Part shown: in pieces, positions 7,475-16,356 of the stretch
Numbering within the stretch: position 1 is the stretch's first letter
How the letters are laid out: each line of letters begins with the position of its first letter
Assembly: GCA_022614965.1 (NCBI GenBank)
Contig: JAKEHO010000030.1
Span: forward strand, 1-46,399
Length of the DNA: 46,399 nt
Reading direction: 5' to 3'
From: Gammaproteobacteria bacterium
GTDB lineage: Bacteria > Pseudomonadota > Gammaproteobacteria > JAKEHO01
Program-made: the position numbers and the translations under genes
The notes under the pieces: generated by a model
What the model was told of the DNA's origin: nothing
The model's input: the letters and a program-made list of their open reading frames with translations, nothing else
The model's database searches: none

Positions 7475-7508
7475 GAGGTCGCTAGTTCGATCCCAACATC
7501 GCCCACCA
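7475..7508 (+). repeat. attR-like partial copy of the tRNA-Val 3' end
   Basis: This 34-bp stretch ending in CCACCA equals the last 34 bases of tRNA-Val (1663-1696) apart from two substitutions (T to C and G to A in the T-stem). Nothing before 7475 resembles the 5' half of a tRNA, so it is not a functional gene. It marks the far end of the putative island. Confidence 0.7.
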
Positions 7509-8172
7509 AGTGCGCCTCAGCAAGACGCAAGGACCCCATATAAAGCAGGTCCTTGGTAGCCAGAGTCCAACGACAGATCGGAGATCTAACTCAGGTTTTT
7601 CAGATTGGCCAATGAGCTATTCGGTTCTGCCCCGGAACCCCGTAGCGCACCACTAGGGTGCAGAATGGCTAAATCGGAGCGTTTCTAATCCAGCCTCTTC
7701 CATCATTTGTATTATCTGGAACGCCGTAAATTGCCTTTCCAATCGCGTGCCGAAACGATCAAGCGCGTCTGTGCGCCTCGAATAGAAGGTTGCCCTCCGA
7801 TAGGCGGGGCTGGAAAGGAATCTACATGAAAGCTCGGTCTTTCAAGCCATGACGCCAGGCGTGCGAGCGGATTATAGACAAACACTGCGATTGCCTGTGC
7901 CAGAAAATACTTCAGCCGAAATGGTAACTTGGAAATTAATCGTCGACCAACAGCAGATAATCGCCATAGGGCTTTATACCACCTGGGCCTATTATCGAAC
8001 GCGTAGTAGATGTATAGAAGAAAAGGCGCTCCAGACTTGAGTTACTTGACACAAACTTTGATTCCTTGAGATGTGTCTGACAGATGATGAAGAACGCCGA
8101 GCGAATAGCCAAGAACCATCGATTCGTCTCGAAGCTGTGTGGCGCAATGGGCTCGGAACCGTTGAGCCTGGT
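7509..8172. other. non-coding spacer between the island and leuD
   Basis: About 660 bp without a credible gene. Short open frames (for example 7849-8040) lack recognisable motifs, a good ribosome site and coding character. Apart from the stem-loop at 7528-7555 and a weak five-bp hairpin near 7623-7639, nothing structured stands out. It may hold decayed island-boundary sequence. Confidence 0.6.
7528..7555 (+). terminator. stem-loop just past the attR copy; possible original tRNA-Val terminator
   Basis: CAAGGACC (7528-7535) pairs perfectly with GGTCCTTG (7548-7555) around a 12-base loop. It lies 20 bp beyond the displaced tRNA end. Before island insertion it would have stood immediately downstream of tRNA-Val, where tRNA terminators are normally found. 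No T-run follows, so intrinsic termination is uncertain. Confidence 0.4.
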
Positions 8173-8823
8173 CTATCCGTCAAGATCAGTAAATAGCCAC
8201 GGCGCCTGCTTGCGCCTGCGTGCTTCATAAGCTCGGATATGATCTGCATGGCGGAGCGTCATGTCGATATCGTCAAGGCCATGAAGTAGCTGGTGCTTTA
8301 ACGCTTGATCCACATCAAAGTGAATCACCTCTCCCTTCGGAGTCGTTACCGTTTGGGGCACAAGGTCAATCGTGAGGCGGTAACCCGGCGTTGCTTCGAC
8401 ATCCTTAAACAAGCGGTCGATTGTATGGGCATCCAGCACTATGGGCAGAAAGCCGTTCTTGATGGCGTTGCTATAGAAGATGTCGGCAACGCTGGGCGCG
8501 AGCATTGCACGGATCCCATACTCGAGTAAGGCCCAGACCGCGTGCTCTCTTGATGAACCGCAGCCAAAGTTCTTACGCGCAAGCAGGATCTGGGCACCCC
8601 GGTAGCGGGGTTGGTTGAGGATGAAGTCCGGGTTTAAACGGCGAGTGCTGCTGTCTTGTCCAGGTTCACCTTTGTCCAGGTAGCGCCAGAGGTCAAATAG
8701 ATTGGGACCAAAGCCCGTTCGTCGAATGGACTTTAGATATTGCTTGGGAATGATGGTATCGGTATCGACGTTTGCGCGGTCGAGCGGAGCCACTATCCCC
8801 GCGAGTTGCGTAAAAGCCTCCAT
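8173..8823 (-). CDS. leuD: 3-isopropylmalate dehydratase small subunit
   Basis: The small subunit of isopropylmalate isomerase, which converts 2- to 3-isopropylmalate in leucine synthesis together with LeuC. The 216 residues match the usual length. The early [11 protein letters not shown] segment (20-30) and the [14 protein letters not shown] motif (86-99), which forms part of the substrate pocket at the subunit interface, are intact. It follows leuC by 37 bp on the same strand and is presumably co-transcribed with it. leuA and leuB are not in the window. Confidence 0.96.
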   Translation of the reverse strand: MEAFTQLAGIVAPLDRANVDTDTIIPKQYLKSIRRTGFGPNLFDLWRYLDKGEPGQDSSTRRLNPDFILNQPRYRGAQILLARKNFGCGSSREHAVWALLEYGIRAMLAPSVADIFYSNAIKNGFLPIVLDAHTIDRLFKDVEATPGYRLTIDLVPQTVTTPKGEVIHFDVDQALKHQLLHGLDDIDMTLRHADHIRAYEARRRKQAPWLFTDLDG

Positions 8824-8860
8824 TATTTGTTCACCAGCGGAGCTTACTTGGCTCGCCCCT

Positions 8861-10261
8861 CTAAAACTCCCTTACATCGACAAAGTGACCCGCAATGGCC
8901 GCCGCGACGGCCATCGGCGGGCTCACCAAATGGGTGCGCCCGCCGTATCCCTGACGCCCTTCAAAATTACGGTTAGACGATGAAGCACAGCGTTCACCGG
9001 GGTTCAGGTGATCGGGGTTCATGCCGAGACACATAGAACAACCAGGCTCGCGCCACTCGAAACCAGCCTCAATGAAGATCTTATCAAGCCCCTCGGCCTC
9101 CGCCTGGCGCTTGACCAGGCCAGAACCCGGCACGACCAGTGCCTGCACGATGTTGGGCGCGATCTTTCTGCCACGTACTATGTGTGCCGCCGCACGCAGA
9201 TCTTCAATGCGCGAATTCGTGCACGAACCAACGAAGATCTTATCAAGCCGGATCTCGGTCATGGGAATGCCGGGTTTGAGGCCCATATACGTCAGCGCCC
9301 GACGCATGCCTTCACGCTTGACGGTATCCCTTTCCTCATCCGGATCGGGCACGCGACCATGGATCGGCACCACCATCTCCGGAGAGGTTCCCCAAGTCAC
9401 AAGCGGCTCAATGGTAGCCGCATCAACGTATACGACCTTGTCGAAGGTCGCGTCCTGGTCACTGACCAAATTCCGCCAGGTGCGAACAGCCTCTTCCCAC
9501 AGCTCTCCCTTGGGTGCGAACGGGCGACCTTCGATATAGTTGATGGTCGTATCATCGACGGCAATGACCCCGGCCCGTGCACCGGCCTCGATCGTCATAT
9601 TGCATACCGTCATACGCCCTTCCATAGAGAGCGCTCGGATCGCCTCCCCACTGTATTCAATCGTATAGCCCGCGCCGCCTGCGGTGCCGATCTGACGGAT
9701 AATGCCAAGCATCATGTCCTTTGCGGTGACCCCTTCTCCAAGCTGCCCCCGTACGTTCACCGACATATTCTTGGCTTTCTTCATCACCAGGCACTGGGTG
9801 GCCAGCACATGCTCCACTTCAGAGGTACCGATGCCAAATGCCAGCGCGCCAAGCGCACCGTTTGTAGAGGTGTGGGAGTCGCCGCAAACAATGGTCATAC
9901 CAGGTAGACAAGCGCCCTGTTCGGGGCCGATGATATGCACGATCCCTTGCCTCGGATCGTTCATCGTGAACTCGGTGATCCCCCACTCCGCACAGTTTTG
10001 ATCCAGCGTGTCGAGCTGTATCTGCGAGATGCGATCCTGGACGTGATCCCGCCCAATCGTGGGTACATTATGATCGGGTACCGCCAGAATGGTCCCCGTT
10101 CGCCAGGGCTTGCGGCTGGCGAGCTTTAATCCTTCAAATGCCTGGGGGGACGTCACTTCATGGATAAGATGCCGATCGATATAAATAATCGACGTACCCT
10201 CCCCGTTACCCCGGACCAGATGGGCGTCCCAGAGCTTATCGTATAGGGTCTTGCCAGCCAT
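8861..10261 (-). CDS. leuC: 3-isopropylmalate dehydratase large subunit
   Basis: The aconitase-family large subunit carrying the catalytic [4Fe-4S] cluster. At 466 residues it has family length. The cluster cysteines are in [12 protein letters not shown] (about 347) and CSMCLGMNP (about 407 and 410); the substrate-binding [15 protein letters not shown] segment is also intact. An in-frame TTG precedes the ATG at 10261; the ATG is chosen because [10 protein letters not shown] is the conserved family start. It is transcribed ahead of leuD. A 12-bp perfect palindrome lies at 10293-10304, about 30 bp upstream, and could be an operator. Confidence 0.97.
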   Translation of the reverse strand: MAGKTLYDKLWDAHLVRGNGEGTSIIYIDRHLIHEVTSPQAFEGLKLASRKPWRTGTILAVPDHNVPTIGRDHVQDRISQIQLDTLDQNCAEWGITEFTMNDPRQGIVHIIGPEQGACLPGMTIVCGDSHTSTNGALGALAFGIGTSEVEHVLATQCLVMKKAKNMSVNVRGQLGEGVTAKDMMLGIIRQIGTAGGAGYTIEYSGEAIRALSMEGRMTVCNMTIEAGARAGVIAVDDTTINYIEGRPFAPKGELWEEAVRTWRNLVSDQDATFDKVVYVDAATIEPLVTWGTSPEMVVPIHGRVPDPDEERDTVKREGMRRALTYMGLKPGIPMTEIRLDKIFVGSCTNSRIEDLRAAAHIVRGRKIAPNIVQALVVPGSGLVKRQAEAEGLDKIFIEAGFEWREPGCSMCLGMNPDHLNPGERCASSSNRNFEGRQGYGGRTHLVSPPMAVAAAIAGHFVDVREF

Positions 10262-10292
10262 CAAATCACTCTAAAAACCGTGCATAGCCGGG

Positions 10293-10304
10293 ACGTTTAA
10301 ACGT
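10293..10304. promoter_or_regulatory. 12-bp palindrome upstream of leuC
   Basis: ACGTTTAAACGT is a perfect palindrome centred about 37 bp before the leuC ATG, a position suitable for a dimeric regulator. No second copy or promoter boxes confirm this. Confidence 0.3.
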
Positions 10305-10467
10305 GATCTTCAATATGCCAGTCAAAAAACAAGGACCCGCAGTCAATACTGCTCAAGATGTCTTGCACCATTCGCCTTGAGTTCTTCGCATCACTCCCGT
10401 CTGGCGCGAAGGCTTCCCTGAACGTAGCGGCTCATTATAGCCCCTAATGGCATGGAAATGCCTGGGA

Positions 10468-11463
10468 TCACCCCTTATCCAGCGTCACGACCGTGCGGCC
10501 TTTAGCGGCTCCTTTTAGCAGTGCATCAAAGGCATTGGGCAAATCCTTAAGACCCACACGCCGTGATGCGATGGCGTCGAGATGGCGTGGCGCGAGGTCG
10601 GTTGCCAGACGCTCCCAGATCCTGTTGCGCAGTTCCATTGGACAACCCGACGCGGTCACGCCGATGAGGCTGATCCCGCGGAGAATAAACGGCATGACCG
10701 TGGTGTGCAGCTCGCTGCCGCCGACCAACCCCACCGACACGATATTTCCCCACGGCTTCGTCGTGCGCGTAAGCCAAGCCAGGATATCACCGCCAACATT
10801 GTCGATCGCCCCACCCCAGAGCGCGCTCTCCAGCGGGCGACTCCCAAGGTCGAGCTTTCCTCGATCAAGGATCTCCTCCGCACCCAATGATCGAAGATAG
10901 CCGTGTTCATGGGCCTTTCCGGTCACGGCTGTGACCTGGTAACCGCGCGCGGAAAGAATATCGATGGCGATGCTCCCAACGCCGCCCGTCGCACCGGTGA
11001 CCACGATCGGCCCCATATCAGGCGTTTGTCTGTTATCTTCAAGCCGCTGCGCGCAGAGCCCGACCGTAAATCCCGCGGTCCCCAATGCCATCGCCTGAAA
11101 AAGTGACATGCCTCTGGGTAGCGGGGTGACCCACGCCGCCGGTACGCGTACGCGCTCCGCGTAGCCGCCATCATGATTGACGCCCATCTCATAGCCCGTC
11201 ACCAGAACCTCATCACCTTCTTTTAAACGTGCATCGTTCGATGACTCCACATAACCTGACACGTCAATACCACCGACCAATGGGAAGCGCCGCACAATCT
11301 TGCCCGCGCCCGTTGCTCCAAGCGCATCCTTGTAATTGACACTGGAATACTTCGCCCGGATAACGACCTCACCTGGAGAAAGGTCGTCCAGAGACATTGT
11401 CTCCAACTGTCCAAAGACTCGCCCGTTGTCATTATGGATCCGATAGGCACGGAACCTATTCAT
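10468..11463 (-). CDS. acuI: AcuI/YhdH-family NADPH oxidoreductase (acrylyl-CoA reductase type)
   Basis: A zinc-independent medium-chain dehydrogenase/reductase of 331 residues. The YhdH/AcuI hallmarks are SSVNYKDALGATGAGKI (41-56), which replaces the zinc site of alcohol dehydrogenases, and the nucleotide-binding TGATGGVGS (156-164). Characterised members reduce acryloyl-CoA to propionyl-CoA with NADPH and so remove a toxic electrophile. The exact substrate here is not provable from sequence. It is monocistronic by appearance, about 200 bp upstream of leuC on the same strand. Confidence 0.87.
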   Translation of the reverse strand: MNRFRAYRIHNDNGRVFGQLETMSLDDLSPGEVVIRAKYSSVNYKDALGATGAGKIVRRFPLVGGIDVSGYVESSNDARLKEGDEVLVTGYEMGVNHDGGYAERVRVPAAWVTPLPRGMSLFQAMALGTAGFTVGLCAQRLEDNRQTPDMGPIVVTGATGGVGSIAIDILSARGYQVTAVTGKAHEHGYLRSLGAEEILDRGKLDLGSRPLESALWGGAIDNVGGDILAWLTRTTKPWGNIVSVGLVGGSELHTTVMPFILRGISLIGVTASGCPMELRNRIWERLATDLAPRHLDAIASRRVGLKDLPNAFDALLKGAAKGRTVVTLDKG

Positions 11464-11678
11464 TGCTGAATCTCCCGCGGTTTACTTTCCTGCTCGCGCA
11501 TGGAACAATTTTCCCCGACTGTGGACTAAGGAACCCAATTAGTCAGATCGAGCTCGGTTCTTTCTCCCTTGGCCCAACCCACTCGGATGGCTCGCCGGGT
11601 GCCAGAGGACCGGACATAGGTATTCTACTTCATGCGCCGTGTTTCGCTTGACCGAGGCAACCAGCAGAGGCAAATGCC

Positions 11679-12170
11679 ATGAGAAAAGTGTTCCTAGGAC
11701 TTGCTTTTCTACTTTCACCACTCACGTTATTAGCCGCCGATTTCAATGACGGGGCGGCTGCCTATTCCATGGGCGACTACGCGAGGGCCTATCAGACGAT
11801 GCAGGCCCTTGCCGAAGGGTCAGAGCATGAATATGCCGAGTACTACCTAGCGGTAATGTATGCCAATGGTCAGGGAGTGGAGCAGAACTTTGAGGAGGCA
11901 GCTAAGTGGTATCGCAAGGCAGCCGAGCATGGTATTCCCCAGGCCCAATATAGGCTGGCCAACCTTTATGTCGATGGCAAGGGTGTTCCGCAGGACTTTG
12001 AGATGGCCTACGCCTGGTATAGTACGGCTGCACATCAGGGCCATTCCGGAGCGGCGGAAAGCGTACCGGCGGCTGAGGCCATGCTCTCTCCCGACGAGTT
12101 AAAGGCGGCGAAAAAACTGTCCGCTGAATATATCGCGAAGTACGGTACGCAAGACAAAAAGGAACCGTAA
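11679..12170 (+). CDS. Sel1-repeat (tetratricopeptide-like) secreted protein
   Basis: A 163-residue protein with a cleavable signal peptide (about residues 1-20, ending LLAA), hence periplasmic or exported. The mature part contains two clear Sel1-like repeats, each with the A.WY..AA..G pattern: EEAAKWYRKAAEHGIPQAQ and FEMAYAWYSTAAHQGHSGA, preceded by a degenerate one. Such repeats mediate protein contacts; no enzyme activity is implied. It lies 63 bp ahead of the EAL-HDOD gene on the same strand and may share its transcript. Confidence 0.83.
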   Translation: MRKVFLGLAFLLSPLTLLAADFNDGAAAYSMGDYARAYQTMQALAEGSEHEYAEYYLAVMYANGQGVEQNFEEAAKWYRKAAEHGIPQAQYRLANLYVDGKGVPQDFEMAYAWYSTAAHQGHSGAAESVPAAEAMLSPDELKAAKKLSAEYIAKYGTQDKKEP

Positions 12171-12233
12171 CATCTACCACCAACTTACTCTCCGATTTAG
12201 GGTCCGCGTCCCTATGTACACGGAAGTTGCCCT

Positions 12234-13445
12234 ATGACCGAACAGGTCCTGGTCGGGAGACAACCGATCTACAACAGCAGCCTCGACGTTGTTGCCTACG
12301 AACTCCTATTTCGCGGAAGCAATTGGGCGACCAGGGCCGCATTTGACGACGGTGATTCGGCGACAGCGCAAGTAATTTTAAATACGTTTCTCGAAATTGG
12401 TCTTAACAACATTGTCGGCCAGCTGCCCGCCTTTATTAATTTGACTCGTGGATTCGTCCTGGGGGATCACACGCTCCCCGTCGAAAAGGATCGAATTGTC
12501 CTCGAGGTCCTTGAGGACATTGAGGTAGATGACAGACTGATCCACGGATTGCGGTCTTTATCGGAGGAGGGTTATACCATTGCGTTAGACGATTTTACCT
12601 ATAGCCACAAATACACCGAACTAGTTGAAGTCGCCGACATCATTAAGGTTGATGTCCTAAGCCAAGACCGGGATACACTGAAAGAGCATGTAGATGTGCT
12701 GCGGCAGTTCAGTTTGAAACTTCTGGCTGAAAAAATCGAAACACAGGAAGACTTCGAGTTCTGTCGGTCTCTGGGTTTTGACTATTACCAGGGATTTTTT
12801 CTATCTAAGCCAAGGATCATCAGTGGCAAGCGCATAGCAACAGATCGACTTGTGACTCTTCAGCTACTCGCTATCCTGTATGCTCCAGAGACCGATGACA
12901 AACAACTTGTGGAGGCAATTGCTTCCAACGGGTCACTGAGTCAACGTTTATTACGTTACATCAACTCAAATATCTTTTCGCTTGCCGTGAGGGTCGATTC
13001 CCTAAGCCGCTTGCTGGCATTAACCGGCGTGCGACACATTCAAAATTGCATAAGTCTTACTGCCCTTTCTGGAATCAGCGGTCTTCCTAATGATCTGATT
13101 ACAACTGCCGCTATTCGCGCCAAAATGTGCGAGTTGCTCGCAGAAGCAGCCGCGAAGGCGAATAGGGAGTGCTATTTTACCGCTGGGTTATTCTCCAATC
13201 TCGACGCGGTGCTCGGCATGCCCATCGAGGAAATTCTTAAGTCCTTGCCACTTGATAAAGAAGTCGCGCGCGCTGTACAGAAAACTGAGGGCGAATTGGG
13301 TGCTGCCTTGCGCTGTGTGATTCAATACGAACGAGGGCAATGGGATGGCGTTGCCTTTGAATCATTAGATATTGCAAAAATCAAGGACTGCTACTTGGAG
13401 TCTATTGCTTGGGCGCGGAAGGCAGTTCAGGCTCTTATGCATTAA
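12234..13445 (+). CDS. EAL-HDOD (YuxH-type) signalling protein
   Basis: A 403-residue cytoplasmic protein with an N-terminal EAL-like domain (about 1-200) joined to a C-terminal HDOD domain (about 200-395). The EAL signature is replaced by YELLFR (22-27), and other segments such as IIKVDV and LAEKIET are only partly conserved. This two-domain class is generally regarded as lacking cyclic-di-GMP hydrolysis and acting through protein or nucleotide binding. A GGAAG ribosome site precedes the ATG. The downstream sixA gene is convergent. Confidence 0.88.
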   Translation: MTEQVLVGRQPIYNSSLDVVAYELLFRGSNWATRAAFDDGDSATAQVILNTFLEIGLNNIVGQLPAFINLTRGFVLGDHTLPVEKDRIVLEVLEDIEVDDRLIHGLRSLSEEGYTIALDDFTYSHKYTELVEVADIIKVDVLSQDRDTLKEHVDVLRQFSLKLLAEKIETQEDFEFCRSLGFDYYQGFFLSKPRIISGKRIATDRLVTLQLLAILYAPETDDKQLVEAIASNGSLSQRLLRYINSNIFSLAVRVDSLSRLLALTGVRHIQNCISLTALSGISGLPNDLITTAAIRAKMCELLAEAAAKANRECYFTAGLFSNLDAVLGMPIEEILKSLPLDKEVARAVQKTEGELGAALRCVIQYERGQWDGVAFESLDIAKIKDCYLESIAWARKAVQALMH

Positions 13446-13489
13446 TCCCGCCGATCCAGTCATTTATCTCCCTGCCGATGGGACTACGG

Positions 13490-13954
13490 TCACCCGAGTA
13501 ATTCCGGACGCGCCATCCAGGATATCACCCAACCCGTGTCGGCTTCCTTTTCCAGGCAAACGATACTCCCCGGAAGGTATGCGACAACTGGGCGCCTTGC
13601 ACTCTCACAAACAAGGCGAGAAACGAGTTTTGCCAGGAATGGGAGGTGGCCCACAACCAGCACGTTGTCCGTCCAGCCGTCGAGCAGCTGCATGAAAGGT
13701 TCGATCGGATCGGTTGGATCAATTCCGGCCACCGCTTCGATGGCGGTACCTGATGCAATCTTACCGGCCAACAGTTCGGCTGTCTGCTTGGCGCGGGTCT
13801 TACCGCTGTGCAGAATTCGTCCTACCTTTAAATCCCGCTTGGCCAGCCACGCGGCCAACCTTTTGACGTCGCCCAATCCCTTATCGCTCAGCGGCCTTTC
13901 GGGATCGCGGACCTTGGGAACCGCATCACCATGCTGAACAAGGTAAAGCCTCAT
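13490..13954 (-). CDS. sixA: Phosphohistidine phosphatase SixA
   Basis: A 154-residue member of the histidine phosphatase (RHG) superfamily. The catalytic His8 lies in LVQHGDA (5-11), with Gln in place of Arg as is common in SixA, and the second His103 in VVGHLPF. SixA removes phosphate from histidine phosphotransfer domains in E. coli. The small size and lack of extra domains fit SixA better than cofactor-dependent mutases. It is divergent from ubiG with a 126-bp shared promoter region. Confidence 0.88.
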   Translation of the reverse strand: MRLYLVQHGDAVPKVRDPERPLSDKGLGDVKRLAAWLAKRDLKVGRILHSGKTRAKQTAELLAGKIASGTAIEAVAGIDPTDPIEPFMQLLDGWTDNVLVVGHLPFLAKLVSRLVCESARRPVVAYLPGSIVCLEKEADTGWVISWMARPELLG

Positions 13955-14080
13955 AAACTCAAGATCGCCCAGACGCCATCGCTATAAAAATCATTATAAC
14001 GTCACAGGGTACGACGAATCAGTGCCACAAACGTCATGGTGGTGTGCGCACATCTGTTCAGGTAAGGTATCCTTCGCCCT

Positions 14081-14803
14081 ATGCGTTACGCCACAGACAA
14101 CGTTGATAACCAGGAACTCGCCAAGTTCGAGGCAGCGTCCGGCCAATGGTGGGACCGCACCGGAGAATTCCGTACGCTACATGAGATCAATCCGCTCCGT
14201 CTCAATTATGTTGACCAACGTGTCGGACTTGCGGGAAAGAGAATCGTGGATGTCGGATGTGGAGGCGGCATCCTGGCAGAGGGCATGGCCATACGAGGAG
14301 CGATCGTTACCGGCATCGACGTCAGTGCCGCGGCCCTTGCGGCTGCCCGTGAACACCAATCTAGCGCCGGCGTTGCTGCGGAATATGTTCAGACCACCCC
14401 TGAACAATTCGCAGAGACCCATCAAGGTCAATTCGACGTGGTCACCTGCATGGAATTGCTCGAACACGTGCCGGACCCGGCAAGTGTAGTACAGGCATGT
14501 GCCCGCCTCCTGACCATGGGAGGCCACGCCTTTTTCTCCACCATTAACCGCACACTAAAGGCCTATCTTCTTGCGATTATCGGAGCGGAATATGTCCTCG
14601 GTGTGCTTGCGAAAGGCACCCACAACTACGCCAGGTTTATTCGTCCTTCTGAACTCGCCAGCTGGTCACGTGAGGTTGCCCTGGAGCTTCGGGACATCAC
14701 GGGGCTTAGCTACAACCCATTAATGCGACGGTACTTTCTAGGCCGTGATGTGGACGTGAACTACATCCTGCATGCCGAGTTGCACGATGACACAGGTCCT
14801 TGA
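14081..14803 (+). CDS. ubiG: Ubiquinone biosynthesis O-methyltransferase
   Basis: Performs both SAM-dependent O-methylations in ubiquinone synthesis. The 240 residues include the N-terminal FEAASGQWWDRTGEFRTLHE region typical of UbiG, and SAM motif I, IVDVGCGGGILAEG (55-68). The ILAEGMA wording is specific to this family. The 3' end overlaps the phosphatase gene by 17 bp, so they form a coupled unit with the prenyl synthase homologue downstream. The UbiG-Gph pairing is common in gammaproteobacteria. Confidence 0.96.
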   Translation: MRYATDNVDNQELAKFEAASGQWWDRTGEFRTLHEINPLRLNYVDQRVGLAGKRIVDVGCGGGILAEGMAIRGAIVTGIDVSAAALAAAREHQSSAGVAAEYVQTTPEQFAETHQGQFDVVTCMELLEHVPDPASVVQACARLLTMGGHAFFSTINRTLKAYLLAIIGAEYVLGVLAKGTHNYARFIRPSELASWSREVALELRDITGLSYNPLMRRYFLGRDVDVNYILHAELHDDTGP

Positions 14804-15488
14804 ACGATTGCGCAGCGTCTTCTTTGACCTGGATGGCACGTTGGCAGACACAGCACCTGACCTTGCGCACGTCCTCAATCGGCTGCTGCAGGACGAGGGC
14901 CACCAGCCGCTCGCGTATGAAAAAATCCGTGTACGCGTGTCTCATGGGAGCGATGCTCTCATTCAATTGGGCTTCGGGATCAGCGGCTCGGATCCGTCTT
15001 TTGAAGACCTGCGCCAGCGTTTCCTGGCGCTATACCGTTCCCACCTTGCCAACGAGACACGCCTTTTCCCGGGCATGGAGACGGCGCTCCAGTGGCTGGA
15101 GAGGAATGGGATGAAATGGGGCGTGATCACCAACAAGCCCGCTTGGCTGACCAACCCTCTGCTAGAGGAACTTGGCTTGAGTCCTCGCGCGGCCTGTATC
15201 GTTAGTGGCGACAGTGTCGCTAACCGCAAACCGCATCCAGAGCCCCTCTTGCTCGCCTGTGAGCTCTTAGACAGCAAGCCGTCGCAATGCGTCTACGTCG
15301 GTGACGCCCAGCGTGATATCAGGGCCGGGACCCTGGCCGGCATGCGAACGCTGGTCGCACTCTTCGGTTACATCGATCATGAAGAGGATCCTTCAACATG
15401 GGGGGCGGACGGAATCATTGAAACTCCCCTCGATCTCATTGACTGGCTTAGCCTTAATCATGCAGCGCTTGAACCCCGTGGAAGCTGA
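14787..15488 (+). CDS. gph: Phosphoglycolate phosphatase (HAD family)
   Basis: Dephosphorylates 2-phosphoglycolate, a by-product of DNA 3' end repair and oxygenation reactions. The HAD nucleophile motif FFDLDGTLADT puts Asp14 as nucleophile and Asp16 as acid/base; ITNKP, RKPHP and the metal-binding YVGDAQRDI complete the four HAD motifs. The ATG at 14787 (233 residues) is preferred to one five codons upstream because it leads straight into the conserved strand. It overlaps both ubiG and the next gene. Related HAD phosphatases acting on other substrates cannot be excluded. Confidence 0.88.
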   Translation: MTQVLERLRSVFFDLDGTLADTAPDLAHVLNRLLQDEGHQPLAYEKIRVRVSHGSDALIQLGFGISGSDPSFEDLRQRFLALYRSHLANETRLFPGMETALQWLERNGMKWGVITNKPAWLTNPLLEELGLSPRAACIVSGDSVANRKPHPEPLLLACELLDSKPSQCVYVGDAQRDIRAGTLAGMRTLVALFGYIDHEEDPSTWGADGIIETPLDLIDWLSLNHAALEPRGS

Positions 15489-16344
15489 TGACTATTTCCG
15501 TGACAGGGTTGCTGCGCCGGGCTCAAGCTTGTATTACAGCACCTTGTTTCTGCCTCTGGAAGCACGAACGGCCGTCACCACACTGCACGCGTTTGGCTTT
15601 GAAATAGATGAAGTCGTTCGGGGCTGCTCCGACCCGGGCGTTGCGCGCATGAAACTTCAGTGGTGGCGGGAAGAAATCCAGCGTGCCTCTGAAGGCCGTG
15701 CACGGCACCCGCTCGGACAGTCGCTTCATCCCATAATCAAACAGTATCAACTCCCAGTTGAGAACTTTCTTCACATAATTGACTGCACAGAAATAACAAT
15801 CAATGGCACCACCTACAACACATTCAGCGAGCTCGCCCAACACTGCGAGTGCACATCCGGGCTTATTTGGCTAATGTCAACAATCGTCACGGGATACCAC
15901 GACCCGCAGACATTGGAATATGGCCGAAAGCTCGGCTCGGCTATTCAACTCGCAACAGTTATTCAAGATATCCGCAAAGATGCCGCGGCGGGGCGACTAT
16001 TCATTCCTAGAGATGACATGCAGCAAATGACGGTGGACGTTCATGATCTTCTTACATCGAATACCACGGACAAACTGAAAGGGCTAGTCCACGTCCAAAT
16101 TGATCGAGCGCGAGAGCAAATTCACCAGTCCGTCCGTGGGCTGCCGGAACGTGATCGCTGGCTGCAATTACACGGCGTGATCATGGCAGAGATCGTCCTC
16201 GCGACCCTCAATGAGATCGAAAGTGACGGCTACCGTGTATTTGAGCAGCACATGACGCTTACGCCGCTTCGAAAATTGTGGATCGCGTGGCGAATCATGC
16301 GGCGGGAGAAACGCCGCCGGATAAAGAGGCGCACCACGCCCTAG
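15460..16344 (+). CDS. Squalene/phytoene synthase-family protein with a degenerate first Asp motif
   Basis: A 294-residue member of the head-to-head prenyl synthase family, similar in layout to HpnD: AAPGSSLYYSTLFLP (18-32), DPGVARMKLQWWREEI (58-73) and QDIRKDAAAGRLFIPRDD (169-186). The second aspartate motif (Asp170, Asp174) is intact, but the first, normally DDxxD-like, reads DEVVR (50-54). Loss of the second catalytic acid suggests altered or absent synthase activity, as in the mitochondrial assembly factor NDUFAF6 of the same fold. The ATG at 15460 overlaps gph by 29 bp. No other hopanoid or carotenoid genes are nearby. The basic C-terminus (MRREKRRRIKRR) is unusual. Confidence 0.75.
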   Translation: MQRLNPVEADDYFRDRVAAPGSSLYYSTLFLPLEARTAVTTLHAFGFEIDEVVRGCSDPGVARMKLQWWREEIQRASEGRARHPLGQSLHPIIKQYQLPVENFLHIIDCTEITINGTTYNTFSELAQHCECTSGLIWLMSTIVTGYHDPQTLEYGRKLGSAIQLATVIQDIRKDAAAGRLFIPRDDMQQMTVDVHDLLTSNTTDKLKGLVHVQIDRAREQIHQSVRGLPERDRWLQLHGVIMAEIVLATLNEIESDGYRVFEQHMTLTPLRKLWIAWRIMRREKRRRIKRRTTP

Positions 16345-16356
16345 CCCGCATGCGGC

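Larger units (their letters stand above)
1663..7508. mobile_element. candidate genomic island integrated at the 3' end of tRNA-Val
   Basis: The segment is bounded by direct repeats of the tRNA-Val 3' end: 1663-1696 within the intact gene, and 7475-7508, where 32 of 34 bases match. Only the 3' half of the tRNA is repeated, as expected when a site-specific recombinase regenerates the tRNA gene at one end and leaves the displaced 3' fragment at the other. All six genes inside lie on the minus strand as one cluster and are unrelated to the flanking housekeeping genes. No integrase is present, so the island appears immobilised or was mobilised in trans. Two palindromic repeat elements lie inside. 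Confidence 0.6.

Noticed and set aside
7475..7508. A second tRNA gene
   Set aside because: Only the T-arm and acceptor 3' strand are present; bases before 7475 do not form a D-arm, anticodon arm or 5' acceptor strand.
7849..8040. Small gene upstream of leuD
   Set aside because: No ribosome site, no motif and no coding bias; the region looks non-coding.
9008..9907. Long plus-strand open frame of about 300 codons
   Set aside because: It is antisense to the fully conserved leuC and carries no family motif.
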